Assembly: GCA_945859605.1 (NCBI GenBank)
Contig: OX243815.1
Location: forward strand, 46,014,619 to 46,078,618
Origin: Lumbricus rubellus
Lineage: Eukaryota > Annelida > Clitellata > Crassiclitellata > Lumbricidae
Reading direction: 5' to 3'
DNA: 64,000 nucleotides
The notes under the pieces were generated by a model. That model was not told the DNA's origin. It worked only from the letters and a program-made list of their open reading frames with translations, and searched no databases. Below are positions 41,620 through 53,330 of the stretch, piece after piece (position 1 is the first letter of the stretch; each line of letters opens with the position of its first letter). Position numbers and translations under genes: made by a program.

Positions 41620-43005
41620 CTATGCGACATGAATGACGGCCTGGATAGGCCTATACATGTGACTGAGGGAAAAACAACAACTGATGGATGGATGAGGTGC
41701 ATGTAAGCTTATATAACGTAAACGCACAGCGATTATGTGTTGTATATCACATATCTACATGTATGTTTGCGTAAACGCACGCATAAATGCAGATACACAA
41801 ACATACAAGGTCCTCTATATAGTATACACAATATATATATATATAATTTATATATGATTTATATATAATTTATATATAGATTATATATAGATATAGCCTA
41901 CGTGCACTTAAAAGTCAAGCCAATTAGTTATAGGCCTATACGCAGGCCTATAACACGACTCATACGAGACTGATTGCATGAGAAGCGTGAGCGAGTGCAG
42001 CATCACGTATACAAGCATACATAAACGCTCATACCTAGTTACCTACAATGTATATATGTACGTGTGTACGTACATGTACGTACGGCTATGCAGAAAGAAG
42101 CAGAAAGGGGAGATAGAGTGGAGGTATAACTATAGGAAGAAGAGGGATGCGTACAGAACGAGGAAGACAAAGAGGAAGATGCATGTGTAGACTGCAGAGA
42201 AGAAGCACGAAATCTATGAGGAAATATAGATGAGAGAGTGGATGAGGTTGGAGAAGTGTAACAGGTGGAGATTTGGAGAAGGATGGAGAAGACGAGGATG
42301 AGGAGACTGAGCAAAGATGAAAGAGTCGTTGATCTGCTTGCACGTGTGATGTCTTTCGTGGCATGCACAGGTCGACCTCTCTGCATCAGCAGCCGACAGA
42401 TTCTGGCCCAGCGGTCCGCATCTTATAATAATATTGTATCAGACAATAACTAAGATTTAGAACACAACAACCTCAGATCAACAGACGTTATAATGCGGGC
42501 CTTTGACACAAAACATGCATTCGTGTAGGCCTACACGCAAAAACACGTGGACAGTAGACTACGCATGCATACATGCAGACACGCATTTAGATAGCCTACA
42601 TATTCGATTCAATTCATGTCAAGTCAATTCGTTTATTGCCTTTATTGGTGCCAAGAAACACAGCAACTTAAATTCACAATACGGGTAGTAAAACAAAATG
42701 CACAAATGTAATCTTTGTAGTGATCTATTGTTAATATACACGAGGGCAACAGGTTATTCCTATTTTAATTATAGTTCGTCACAAGAGGCATGTGAGTAGA
42801 AAGCATTGGAGTAATCTGCAAACGGAATTTACAAATACTCATCTCATGTCATTACAATAATTCTACCTAGGCCTACATAAAAATTTTATACGTGCACTTG
42901 CTCAGACGAATAATTATTATTCACACATGCTCAAAATATGACTGATCGGATTTTCTAAATATCCGGCCTCTTCCAGAGTCAATCTTAATAATTATAATAA
43001 TTAAA
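41620..43005. other. Intergenic region between Rh copy 2 and the nuclear receptor
   Basis: It contains TATATA-rich sequence at about 41825-41890 and a purine-rich GAAGAGG stretch at 42090-42310. Frames of 60-115 codons show no recognisable family. I see no gene. Confidence 0.5.
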
Positions 43006-43011
43006 TTGTAA

Positions 43012-43053
43012 TGATGATGATGATGATTATGATGATGATGATGATGGTGATGG

Positions 43054-43111
<58 letters not shown>

Positions 43112-43183
43112 GATGAAGATGATGGTGATGGTGAAGATGATGATGATGATGATGATGAAGATGAAGATGATGGTGATGGTGAA

Positions 43184-43219
<36 letters not shown>

Positions 43220-43288
43220 GAAGATGAAGATGAAGATGAAGATGAAGATGATGATGATGATGATGATGATGAAGATGAAGAAGAAGAA

Positions 43289-43339
<51 letters not shown>

Positions 43340-43375
43340 GATGAAGATGAAGATGAAGATGAAGATGAAGGTGAA

Positions 43376-43462
<87 letters not shown>

Positions 43463-43498
43463 GATGAAGATGAAGATGAAGATGAAGATGAAGATGAA

Positions 43499-43542
<44 letters not shown>
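43012..43542. repeat. ~530-bp (GAT)n microsatellite with GAA variants
   Basis: ATGATGATG interspersed with AAGATGAAGATG blocks spans about 530 bp. All frames are open (poly-Met, poly-His, poly-Ser), which explains the long ORFs here. Confidence 0.97.
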
Positions 43543-43544
<2 letters not shown>

Positions 43545-43739
43545 GCAAAATTGGATCGCATTCAAAGGCACATTTCCTACAAACCCGAAGACGATGCTTG
43601 ACCCACCGGTGTAACGATGATTACAATAATAACACTGATTAATAATAGCAATATTTACAACAACGATTATCGTTGTTTTAATAAATATTGCTATTATTAA
43701 TAATCAGTGTCATCATTGTAATCATCATTGCGATTATGT

Positions 43740-43955
43740 CTATTGTGTTTATACCATCATCATCATCATCATAAGCCGTGGGCTCATCGCCCGTATAAGT
43801 GTCCGACGCCATTTTCACCATATTCTTCGACAGTTCTCTTTCCAGTGCTATGTGGCTCAGCTCTTGCAATGATGTTCCGCACCAGTCTATTAAATCATCC
43901 GCCCATTCTCTATGTGGTCGCCCTCTTTTGTTTCGCCCGAAACAAAACAATGTCT
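43740..43955 (-). pseudogene. RTE-like LINE ORF2 C-terminal fragment
   Basis: Minus reads KRGRPHREWADDLIDWCGTS, LQELSHIALERELSKNMVKM, ASDTYTGDEPTAYDDDDDG. This is the well-known RTE-type C-terminus followed by an ATG/GAT repeat tail. Confidence 0.8.
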
Positions 43956-44099
43956 TTATTTTTCATCATACCTATAACCATATAAACAAGGAGTAAGGCC
44001 CACCTTTCCTATTGATTAGGCCTTCAACAATTTGTCAATTTCTGAACAGCCTACCTGAGCTGCCATAGACTTCGCTTGTCTCGCTTGGCAGCGTTGTGT

Positions 44100-44870
44100 G
44101 CCATACCTGCCCAGCCTACCTGAATGATTGGCAATTGGCTTTCACCTGTACGACGCGCATGCCTGATTTGAGCATTATTACCTGGACAGTTAAACGACGC
44201 TGATTTTGGCATCGCCGTCTTACCTGGTCACGCATCCGACCTTTAGGGACGGACGGCTTCGTCTGCAGGGCGGAGTTTCGACAAGGTCTGTTGCGAAGCT
44301 GCTTGCCTAGATCCGCCCCAGAGCAGGATTGGCTTAGTTGCTGAAGGATAGGAAAGGTTTGCAAAAATGCATATTATTTTGGATCGTTATGGTGCTAATA
44401 ATAGTGATAATAGTAATAATAGTTGTAGGCCTACAGTACTACTAATAATAACAATAATGGTAAGAATAACAATAATAATAACAATAACAATCAATGGTAA
44501 TTATTGTGGTGGTAGTGGAACTACAAGTTCTACAACAACAACAACAACAGCAACTACTACTGTTGCTACTGTTGCTGTGATTACTACCACAATGTGTTTT
44601 TCTATGAGGTTTTTGCACTGGGAGAGCCACTGATTGGTGTGTACAGTGTGAGGAGGCGCCTCATAAATTTATAGGTAGGCCTAAAACACAGTATAATTAT
44701 TATGGATTTCATTTTAAAAAGGTCACACTACTTTACGTTACACCACATTACGTTTTTCAGCAATTCATTCATTCATTCATTCATCAATTCATTCGTTCAT
44801 TCATTCGGAAATGTAAGTCTTACAGCGTCTCTTAAAGGAAACTACTCAGAGGCGCTGCTGTATACGACAC
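44100..44870. other. Upstream region of the nuclear receptor gene with repeats
   Basis: It holds ACA/ATA trinucleotide repeats (44395-44590), and at 44755-44860 an inverted SINE/LINE 3' end (ATTCATTC tail, CTACTCAGAGGCGCTGCTGT). No promoter element could be assigned. Confidence 0.5.
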
Positions 44871-44871
44871 G

Positions 44872-46375
44872 ATGTGGAACAGCCGTCATGGTACCACAAC
44901 ATTCAGAGACGACTCTTCATCTGCTGTGAGGTCAGGATGGACAGCTACTTCGGAGATGCTCTTTGGTTCCGGATGCAGCAGCAGCAGCGGAAGCATAGTA
45001 GCCTCCGTGACGTCTATGGCATCAATAGCGTCGTCTTCGATTGCACCAAACGCCTTCTCCCATCGCGGCCTGGGACCTTCTTCTACCTATTCCATCGAAC
45101 CACTTCACCTCACAACACAGCGAGAACACATTGCATCGCCACCCTTACTAGCACCAACGCTGGCATCGCCACCGCTTCTGGAACACCAGCCACATCTGGT
45201 ATCACCACCACTGGTATCACTGGCACATCTAGCATCACCACCACACCTGGTATCACCACCTCTGGCATCATCACCTCTGGCACCAACGAAGCTGGTTCCA
45301 AACGAGACCCTAGAACTCGTTTTAACATCTCCACCACGGTCGTCAAGACCGAACAGCAACCCTCCGACTGACCACATCTCATGTCCTCTACCTGAAAGAA
45401 CCTCAAAACCAGGACTAGATGCATCTAAGAAAAACAACAGCTATGGGTCCTACCTATCGTCTGGCAATTCCCTCTCCACCCTTCGAAACACTCCCAGTTC
45501 CAGTCCCAGTACCATCCAAGACAAAAGTGAAGACGGACCAGGCAGCATCGCAGTAGAATGTCTCGTGTGTGGAGACAGAAGCTCCGGAAAGCACTACGGT
45601 CGGTCGACGTGCGAAGGTTGCAAGAGCTTCTTCAAGAGAACGATCAGACGCAAGCTGACCTACATCTGCCGGTCGGAGGTTCGTGCTGCAGCGTGGGGAG
45701 GAACGGATGGAAAGGGTGGATGCACGGTGGATAGAAAGCGTCGTAACCTCTGCCAACGATGTCGATTCCAGAAGTGTATCGAGGTCGGAATGAAGGCCGA
45801 AGGTTCGTCCTTATGTCCAATACTCAATAGGCCTATATGTCCCTGATTCCATTTATCGTATATCGTATCCAGGGGTGGATGATGGATCCAGGGGCCCAAT
45901 CCGGCCATGGCCCCATTTGGAATTGCCCATGTATCGTGGCCTTCCCCATTGGACGTGAAGAAAAAAGGTATAAGCTTTTAAGGGTATTTTTTTCAGACTT
46001 TTCGATCGGACGACTAAAAAAAGGTCGTCAGACTTTCTGGCCAGGATTTAAAAAATTCCGGCCAAAGGCTAAAAATGTTACCTCCTTGGAAAATTTCTGT
46101 ATCGGCCCGTGATCGTATCTATATAGATTAATATGGCTCCTCTCGCAGACAGATCCGCAGATTAGATTAGATTTGATTAGATGCAGCATGCAGATTGAGA
46201 TTAGATTAGATGGATTAAATATGGTATGCTGAACTGATCAACTTATGATAAATAGAGTACATCAATTGAAACAAATTATATTAGATAGAAAAGGTTATAT
46301 AAGATTAAATAGATTATTGGATGGAATAGGTTGCATTGGATAAAAAGATCACATTAAATTAGATAGATTATAGCC

Positions 46376-46418
<43 letters not shown>

Positions 46419-49400
46419 GTCGAATATATTTTATTAAATCAGATTATAACATATTTTCTTAAATAATTATATTAAATCTAATGGTCTGATTGCACCTGTT
46501 ATGAGATTAAAATAGATTTAATAGTTTATAAATTGAATCATTTATATTAAAAAAGGATTAAATTGGATCAGATATTAAGTTCGATCAAATAAGATTTCCC
46601 GTTTGTCGTCTTTTTCAAGCCGTCCAGAAGGGTCGCACACGAACAATTCCATTCGTTTCCTGCTTCACGCCTTCCGGTCACGTGACTCTCCGCCACCATC
46701 ACCAAGTTACACCGACCCGGACGCCCTACCAGACCTACCTTTCCGGATTCCTATCAGTCCTGATCCGCGCCGAGCAGCACCACGTGACCGGAAGTGGTCC
46801 ACCGTGGACGGAGGACGGACCGGAAATGGCCGCCATGTTGTTGCTCAGTGGTGCAGTCGACTGGGCTCGAAACCTGGCGTTCTTCACGGACCTTCCCTTG
46901 ACGGACCAGCTCGTCCTTCTGCGGAGCGCCTGGTGTGAGCTGTTCGTCCTCAGCGCGGCACAGTCGTCGATGCCGCTCCACGTGGCTCCACTCCTGGCCG
47001 CCGCTGGATTCAGGGCTACCTCGATGCCGACGGACAGCCTGGTTGATTTCGTCGACCATGTGAGGATCTTCCAGGATCAGGTGGAGAAGCTGAAGGGGTT
47101 GCGTCTGGACATGGCAGAGTACAGCTGTCTCAGGACCATCGTCTGCTTCAGTCCAGGTAATCTGCTCAAGTCTAACACCTGTATAATTGTACCAATCAGC
47201 AGGTATAATTTTAGCACACCTGTCACTCGACTTTACTGCTTTACCGACGACCACTATGCATTATTACTATGTCTAGTAAAAGTGAATCCTCAAATTAGAG
47301 CTATTGCCATTATTATATTTTATTTGAAGCATCCTAACTGAATTTAGCTATAATTATAATTATAGTCATTTAACGTACACACGTGTATGAGGCAGAAGAG
47401 CTACTAAGGTGGATTATATGTTATGAGGTCGAAGAAGCTTGAATGGCGGAGGATTGGATGGCTTTACCTTAACTGCGACTTAGCTTGCCGCTGGTCTAAA
47501 CTTATCTGACTCTACACTGTACTGGGTATACCTGAATTTAACCGTATGCCATATCAGCCATAATACCATAGCTTACTTATAGCATGCTTGTCTGAGATCA
47601 CCCTCAATATCTGCTTCTCAGTTACCCGGTATTTCAATACAGTTCCTACAAAAATTCTATAAAAACGTTTCTCTTTGAGGTTCTGTATTCCTGCACAAAT
47701 TTGTAGAGCCAATTTTTTTATATCTTTCCCTAAGTTGGCTAGTGAACATTTGAACTCGGTCCCTAAGCACACGAACCACAAGGCCAGGCATTGATGTATC
47801 GCCTATTATAATAGAGTCTGCAACAATTAGCGTCGCTCTCATTTGGACGCCAACTTGGGTGGTCGTGCATTGCACGCACTTGCACGCGCTGAATAAACAT
47901 CGGAAAAGACGTTTGCCAACCTCTCCATCACCGTTTGCCCATTATATCTTCATGTTGCTAACCTACCCTGTCTGAATTATTCACCACGTTGATGTCATTC
48001 GTACATAATTGAACAATAGAGCGTGGGCCGCAGCAGGCAGGAGGTGAGTTTTTCTTTCTAAGAAAGCCAGCTAAACAGGATCCGTTCGTTTTAATTAAAT
48101 CGCAGAAGGTGTTTCGTAACAGTGCAAGGCCAGGAAGGCCATCTGGTGCGTCATACAACCGTTCGTTATGCAAACTGCACGCACGCACGCGCACGTAAGC
48201 GAGTAGACTATTAACCCTTTCGTGTCCCTTGTATCCATATGGCAACACAGCTAATTAAAGTTATTATTTTCTTATGTAAGCTTTTTAAAACAGAATTTGA
48301 AGCAGCATTTGCAACATCTATGATGGCTAAAGGTAATTATTGCCCTGGGAAGTATCTTTGTGGAAATTGTGTTCTACTATTATGACCTTGAAGTCAGTGT
48401 GATTTCCCTGTTTCAAAGGTAAATTTTTCCAATTTTATTTCTTTTTACTGAAAAACGCTAGGAAAGAGTAAAAAATATTTTTGATGTAGGCATTGATCAG
48501 TATTCAACTCTGACTTACCATAAATTCACTGTTTTGTGTAAATTTGCGAAATCAGTTAGTTTTATATCGGTTGCCATTTGGCAACAATGGGAAGCCATGG
48601 ATGTGCAGCAAAGTGTAGTCTGATTTTGGCCCATTATGTAAACAGCTAAAGTTTGTGTATTTGAACATAAAATAATAAGATTGGTTCATGGATGTGTGAA
48701 GTCCTCACAGAAATAGGCTTAGAATGTGGTTTATCCATATTTGGTAATATGGGATGAATGCTTTTACTGCATGATGGATGCCGATTTAGACGGGAGAGTT
48801 TCATGCTATTGCAGGTGCTGGCTGGTATCAGCTGATACATTCTAGATGCCATTGCCAACGCTCTCATGCAGAAACTGAGTCTGAAGGGGGTGATGTACCA
48901 CTGACTAGACGAAAATGGGTGGGATGGGTGAGTGAGGAGGGGTGGGGAATGGTGGGGTGGGTGGGGTAGGGTAGGGTGGGGAGGGATGAAGTTGGTGGGA
49001 AGGTGGGTTGGGGTTGGTGGAGTAAGGGTGGGGGGTCGGAGGGGTTGGGTTGACTTGGGTTGTGTGGGCTTGGGTTGTTGTGGCCTGGGGTGGGGTCAGG
49101 TGGGCTGGGTTGGGGTTTGGTGGGTTGGGGAGCAGGCGGTTGGGTAGCCAGCAGTCAGGGTGGAGAAGTAAGGAATTGGGGTGAATCCTATATTTCCCGG
49201 GGCAACGCCTGGTACCCCAGCTAGTTGCCCATAAAGGTGTTGAGTCGACACTGTTGACCTTTTCAACATGCTCTCTGCAATGTACCACATAGACCACAAA
49301 AGTGTACAGTGGTAGCACAGGATATTCTGGTGGGTTTTGAAGTAAGAAACAATTGTCATGTGAAATATTAGACATTACCCCCCTGCGATTACCCCGACCG

Positions 49401-51480
49401 TTACCCCCCTGTAGGACATTGCCCCAGTGCCATTACCATGGGCATCTGTTTACATTTAGGTCCAGTGTCTGTATTTGTGTACGTGTGTATGCATGTATGT
49501 ATGTACGCATGCAATGCCATGTACGCATGCAATGCCATGCATGTATGTATGTATGTATGTATGTGTGTACGTATGTATGTATAAACATATACATACATGT
49601 ATACATACATTCTACACATTTGTACATACTAATATACATAAGATAACACGCATGATTATAAGCATACAATCACAGCATATATAGATTACATACATACACA
49701 CATATATGCATGCATATATATATACATACATTTGCACATTCATACATACATACTCACATTTATATGCATACATACATACATAATATATACATACATGCAT
49801 ACATACTTACATGCATACATACACCGGACCTAAATGTAAACAGACTTGGGGGCAATATCCAAGGGGTTGTGTCCTACGGGGATAAAGGTCGAGGTAATGA
49901 CGGGGGGGAGGTGGTAATCGCAGGGGGTAATGGGCCGGGGGTAATGTCCTAGACCTAGACATGCAATATGCAGTCAATTTTAGGTTTCTTATGCTACTTG
50001 ACACTTACGCTATCATTGTTGCCATATGGACACTTTTCCATGCATTCCCATTGTTGCCAAATGGCAACACTAATTAATTTTAATTAGGCAATGCCTAATT
50101 ACTAAATATTTTTTGTGGCACAACATATTGGTCATATCTCTTCAAAAAACACTTCAAATATTTTTTTGCTGCTCAATAAATAATTCGGACACGAAAGGGT
50201 TAAATACAGGGCTGGTTTTAAGAATTTTTAGAACTGAACAACTCCTTCTTTTCCTTTCCATCCCCCATGGCAAATTACTTCCAATCGAAGGACAATGACC
50301 ATTTTTTTTCTGGTTTTAACTGTCTAGAAGTGCTTCTATAACTGCACAAATCCATTTAGAACTGTACATTTTGTGTAGGCCTAGGCCCTACAACTGCACG
50401 TTTAAAAACCTGATTAAATTTATTTTAAACGTCAGCCTCAGGACCATTTTTTAAGCGTGCAGTTCTACACAAAAATGTGTAGTTCTAAATGGATTTGTGC
50501 AATTATTGTAGAAGCCCTTCTGTTCAGTTAAAAACAGTAAAAAAAGGCCAAAGGTAGTAATTTGTAGTTACCATGAAGGTTGCGATGAGAAAGAAGGGGT
50601 TGTGCTGATCTAACAATTCCATCAGAAAGCCCTCCAAAGCCTTCCATACACAAGGTTACCTGCACAGTAAAACTGCTACTTCTTTTAATTATGTTCTCTT
50701 GGATGTAGAAGGCTGAGTGGACATTGCAATGTGGGCTAATGGGGTTTGAACCCGCTCCTTTCCGCTCTTCGTGCCGATGCATTACCATTCAGCTATCACT
50801 CCGCCCAACATGAACACAATATTACAAATACCAATACCTGAATACCATCTCAAAATTATACTTATTAACAGTGTGAGAATTGTGGGAAAATATAACTCAA
50901 GGGGGTTGAACCATGATCCGTTTGGAATTGGGGCGTGAAAACATTCTTTATTGTATTGTATTAAAACATTTATAAAGCGCCTCTACTAGGGTGAACCGTT
51001 CAGTGCATTGCACTGTAGGCCTATACATATATATTGTTTACTATGGGTTCTAAGAAAGACTACGGGGTTGAAACCCCCGCCTCCAGCTCCCCGGCAATGC
51101 TCACCCTGCTAAAAAGTGTGCATTGCATTGTATACATTTGCAAGACGGATTAACAGAGCAAATACTTACTTACTTGCTTACTTGCCAGCTTGTTTAAGTT
51201 AAACACTTTGTTACTATTTGCAATAATTTCAGATGCAAGTGGCTTAACGAACGTTGTACAGGTGGATGGCATTCAGGACAAATCACAGTGTGCACTTGAG
51301 GAATACATTCGCACCCAGTACCCCAACCAACCGTCTCGATTCGGTCGACTTCTGCTGCGGCTGAGGTCCCTGCGTGCAGTCCCGCCACGGGTCATCCAGC
51401 AGTTGTTCTTCGTCGGCAGGACCTCGATGGAATCAGTCGTCAAGGATATGTTGCTCGGCGGAGAAAATGACTTCAATTGA
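44872..51480 (+). CDS. NR2F-like: NR2F/COUP-TF-like nuclear receptor (three coding exons)
   Basis: This is a DNA-binding transcription factor. Exons 44872-45802, 46620-47156 and 51233-51480 join in phase to 571 codons. Residues 1-229 are Ser/Pro-rich with repeated ASPPL/VSPPL units. The C4 zinc-finger domain starts at Cys230 ([14 protein letters not shown]) with P-box CEGCKS. Zinc finger 2 has 17 residues between its first two Cys instead of 5. The exon 1-2 junction recreates GMKAE|AVQKGR, the COUP-type extension. The ligand-binding domain shows [90 protein letters not shown] and a C-terminal MESVVKDML helix. Three residues are missing before that helix relative to COUP-TF, and the protein ends soon after it. 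The start codon is uncertain because the upstream sequence is repeat. Confidence 0.92.
45559..45802 (+). other. Zinc-finger exon with 36-nt GT...AG insertion in the D-box
   Basis: Cys266 is followed by [17 protein letters not shown] and then Cys284. Bases 45679-45714 are exactly 36 nt, begin GT, end AG and keep frame. Without them the spacing becomes C-RSEGG-C, the canonical five residues. All other zinc ligands (230, 233, 247, 250, 294, 297) have normal spacing. Confidence 0.85.
45870..46111 (+). mobile_element. hAT-type MITE in receptor intron 1, 242 bp
   Basis: Exact duplication ATCGTATC (45862-45869, 46112-46119). It starts CAGGGGTGGATGATGGATCC and ends ATCGGCCCGTG. The interior has CGGACGACTAAAAAAAGGTC. 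Confidence 0.75.
46125..46610. repeat. AGATTAGATT-rich and (TA)n sequence, receptor intron 1
   Basis: It holds degenerate AGATTAGATTAGAT/AGATTAAAT tandem sequence and a (TA)n run at about 46380-46415. The same AGATTAG repeats border several Rh exons. Confidence 0.75.
47157..48210. other. Receptor intron 2, left part
   Basis: No exon, repeat or element boundary could be supported. Frames up to 75 codons show no known domain. Confidence 0.5.
48900..49180. repeat. G/T-rich GGGGTTGGGGTGGG tract
   Basis: About 240 bases of nearly C-free G/T sequence lie inside the piggyBac-like element, with many G3-G4 runs. The long frame on the opposite strand (Pro/Thr/His-rich) is an artefact. Confidence 0.8.
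49371..49951. mobile_element. Nested inverted-repeat element with ATGT/ACAT microsatellite core
   Basis: The left end GACATTACCCCC and right end GGGGGTAATGTC are inverted, and the inner arms CTGTTTACATTTAGGTCC and GGACCTAAATGTAAACAG are exact inverses. The centre is (ATGT)n then (ACAT)n, itself inverted. It lies within the piggyBac-like element. Confidence 0.65.
50207..50412 (-). mobile_element. hAT-type MITE family A, inverted copy
   Basis: The reverse complement of family A: starts CAGGGCTGGTTTTAAGAATT and ends GCACGTTTAAAAACCTG. It begins 4 bp after the piggyBac-like TTAA. Flanks GTTAAATA/ATTAAATT are similar. Confidence 0.65.
50439..50634 (+). mobile_element. hAT-type MITE family A, diverged copy
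   Basis: Starts CAGGACCATTTTTTAAGCGT and contains GTAGTTCTAAATGGATTTGT. The right end is mutated. Confidence 0.6.
50870..51115. mobile_element. Possible relative of the 20934 MITE, mixed with a LINE 3' end
   Basis: CAGTGTGAGAATTGTGGGAA and GGGGTTGAAACCCCCG resemble the ends and interior of 20934-21081. An inner AAAACATTTATAAAGCGCCT is a SINE/LINE 3' end. Confidence 0.4.
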
Positions 51481-51654
51481 GCTGATCGTAACTTGGTTTT
51501 GGAGTGCCATCGGCTGATGCCTTGTGAGATGTACATTGGCGCTGTAGAAGTTTGCATTTAGTTAATAATTAAGCTTATTGTGTACATTATTTCTTTCTAA
51601 CCTCTTTCGTATTGATGAGTAAAATTTACTCCACAAGTGAATAGCCTACATTCA

Positions 51655-52140
51655 TTCATTCATTTCAAGAATCTATATAGCGCCCATACAAGAAGCCACA
51701 CAGTTCAATAACGGATAGGCATATACAAGGAAGCGTGTAAAACACTGATGAGTCTATCCTATAGGTACCGTAACACTGGTAACAGTCGCATCTCCAACGG
51801 GAGACTGTAGGCCCCTAGACTATTCCAGACAGACAACGTAACTGAGAAAGAACGACGCTGACAAGTTGAGGTTTTAAGGGCCCAGGGTCGAATTAAGGCA
51901 TGTTCAACTTGTTCGGCCGAACAGAGGCTCCACACTTTAGGGGCCCCACACACGAGAAGAATAAATTTTTCAAAGACATTTTTATGTTTTGACGAGATTT
52001 CGACCAAACGACTAAAAAGGTCATAAGATTTTTCGCTCGAAGATCCCCCTCAAAATTTCCGAACAGGGTCCCAACATTTCTTGATCCGGCCCTGGAGGGG
52101 CCATCAGCTCCCGCTTAAGGCAGAATGAAGAGCTTTGCGA
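51655..52140 (-). mobile_element. L2-like LINE C-terminal and 3' end fragment, split by a MITE
   Basis: Minus reads ALKTSTCQRRSFSVTLSVWN and SLGAYSLPLEMRLLPV, with the 3' end GGCGCTATATAGATTCTTG and a GAAT tail at 51655. It is interrupted by the element at 51883-52094. Confidence 0.7.
51883..52094 (-). mobile_element. hAT-type MITE nested in a LINE fragment, 212 bp
   Basis: Ends CAGGGTCGAATTAAGG and CTTGATCCGGCCCTG are inverted. Flanks TAAGGGCC and GAGGGGCC match at 6 of 8. The interior has GACCAAACGACTAAAAAGGT. Confidence 0.6.
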
Positions 52141-52253
52141 GGACAACAGATACAGGACAGCAGAACTAACATATCAGATGAAGGTTGAAGCCAACGTCTA
52201 CTTTTTGTATTAGCAAGTGTTTATTTGCTTTACTGGATGTCTCTTCAACAAAG

Positions 52254-52488
52254 CATGGCATGGGCGGAGACTTGGGGTGGGGGGGGGGCGGTCATCAACT
52301 TTTGTGACGGGAAAATGGGCATTTTTCCTGGAGATTTCGACCGGACAACTAAAAAAAGGTCGTCAGAAATTTTGGTCGACAAAAGTGGAAAATTTCGTCG
52401 GCGACTCAGCCATTCGTCACCCCAAAATCTCGCGTCCTTCCTTCGGCGCCACTCGTTCGTCCACTCCCCCCTCAAGGCGGAACCCATG
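52254..52488 (+). mobile_element. hAT-type MITE, 235 bp
   Basis: Exact duplication CAACAAAG (52246-52253, 52489-52496). It starts CATGGCATGGGCGGAG and ends AAGGCGGAACCCATG, and contains GACCGGACAACTAAAAAAAG. Confidence 0.75.
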
Positions 52489-52807
52489 CAACAAAGTACG
52501 ATTTAGCATTATTGAATTTTCATCGTCTTCATCTTGTTGTTTCCATAACTATATTATAGGACCAATGGGCCATTCTTTCGATGATTTCAAACATCGGGCG
52601 TTTGATGTGGCTGCAAAGTTTGATTTCAGTTTCGAATGGCCTTTCTCCCTTGGTAAGGGCTAAGCTTGTTAGGGCCAACTCGATTTTCCTTTTCAAAATC
52701 TCATTCTTTAAAGGCTATTATTTCTCCCAGTATTTTTATGCTGAGAACGCCCCTGAATAGCTTCGACTATAGATAGCCTATAATAGGCCTATAATTATAT
52801 AGACTGT

Positions 52808-53034
52808 ATGGATGTGCACTTAATTGCTATAGCGCCTCTTCGTGATGACTACTCAAGAGCGCTCCCGACTACAGCGCGGACACTGAATCGGAGTTTCACG
52901 CCGAAGCGCTTGGCAATTGCGAGTGAAGGACTTGCCCAAGATCCCTACGAATCGGCTTGAGGTGGGTTCGAACCGGCAACCCTACGGCTGCAAGGCAGCG
53001 AACATAGGCCTACCCACTACACCACCATTCCCCA
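52808..53034 (-). mobile_element. tRNA-derived SINE
   Basis: Minus reads a GGTGGTGTAGTGGGTAGGCC head, B-box GGTTCGAACCC, GGCGTGAAACTCCGATTCAG and the 3' end GAGGCGCTATAGCAATTAAG, then TGCACATC. Confidence 0.75.
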
Positions 53035-53330
53035 CAATATAGTATTATAGGTCTACTATGCGATAAATCAAGACTATCTACTTACTTACTACAGTTATAT
53101 GGTATAATTATGAAACTCTGGTTCAACCAGAACTTAACAGGAAATCGCGAAAATTGACTGTCATGACTTTTTTTGTCTTGGGGCTAAAATTATAGGCCTA
53201 GCTCTTTAATCGTCATCCACAAAAGCAATTCATCACCATTTCGCATGTTTATATAGCTTCATCTACAAGCGTTTGAAGGTGTCCAAAGGGTGAGCGTTAA
53301 ACTAACCGGATTGAGTACCGTAGCCTAATT

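Larger units (their letters stand above)
48211..50203. mobile_element. piggyBac-like non-autonomous element, ~1.99 kb
   Basis: TTAA lies at 48211-48214 and 50200-50203. Perfect 13-bp inverted ends CCCTTTCGTGTCC/GGACACGAAAGGG. Subterminal blocks such as TCCATATGGCAACAC and GTTGCCATTTGGCAACAATG recur inverted near the right end. No transposase was recognised. Confidence 0.75.

Noticed and set aside
43011..43601. Long open frames (poly-Met, poly-His, poly-Ser, poly-Ile) up to 216 codons
   Set aside because: All arise from the (GAT)n microsatellite, which is open in every frame. There is no splice or homology support.
44874..45371. 165-codon overlapping frame in the receptor first exon
   Set aside because: It is out of frame with the zinc-finger domain and is kept open by the repeated CACCACTGG composition.
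48905..49375. 156-codon Pro/Thr/His-rich minus frame
   Set aside because: It is the complement of a G/T-rich low-complexity tract inside a mobile element.
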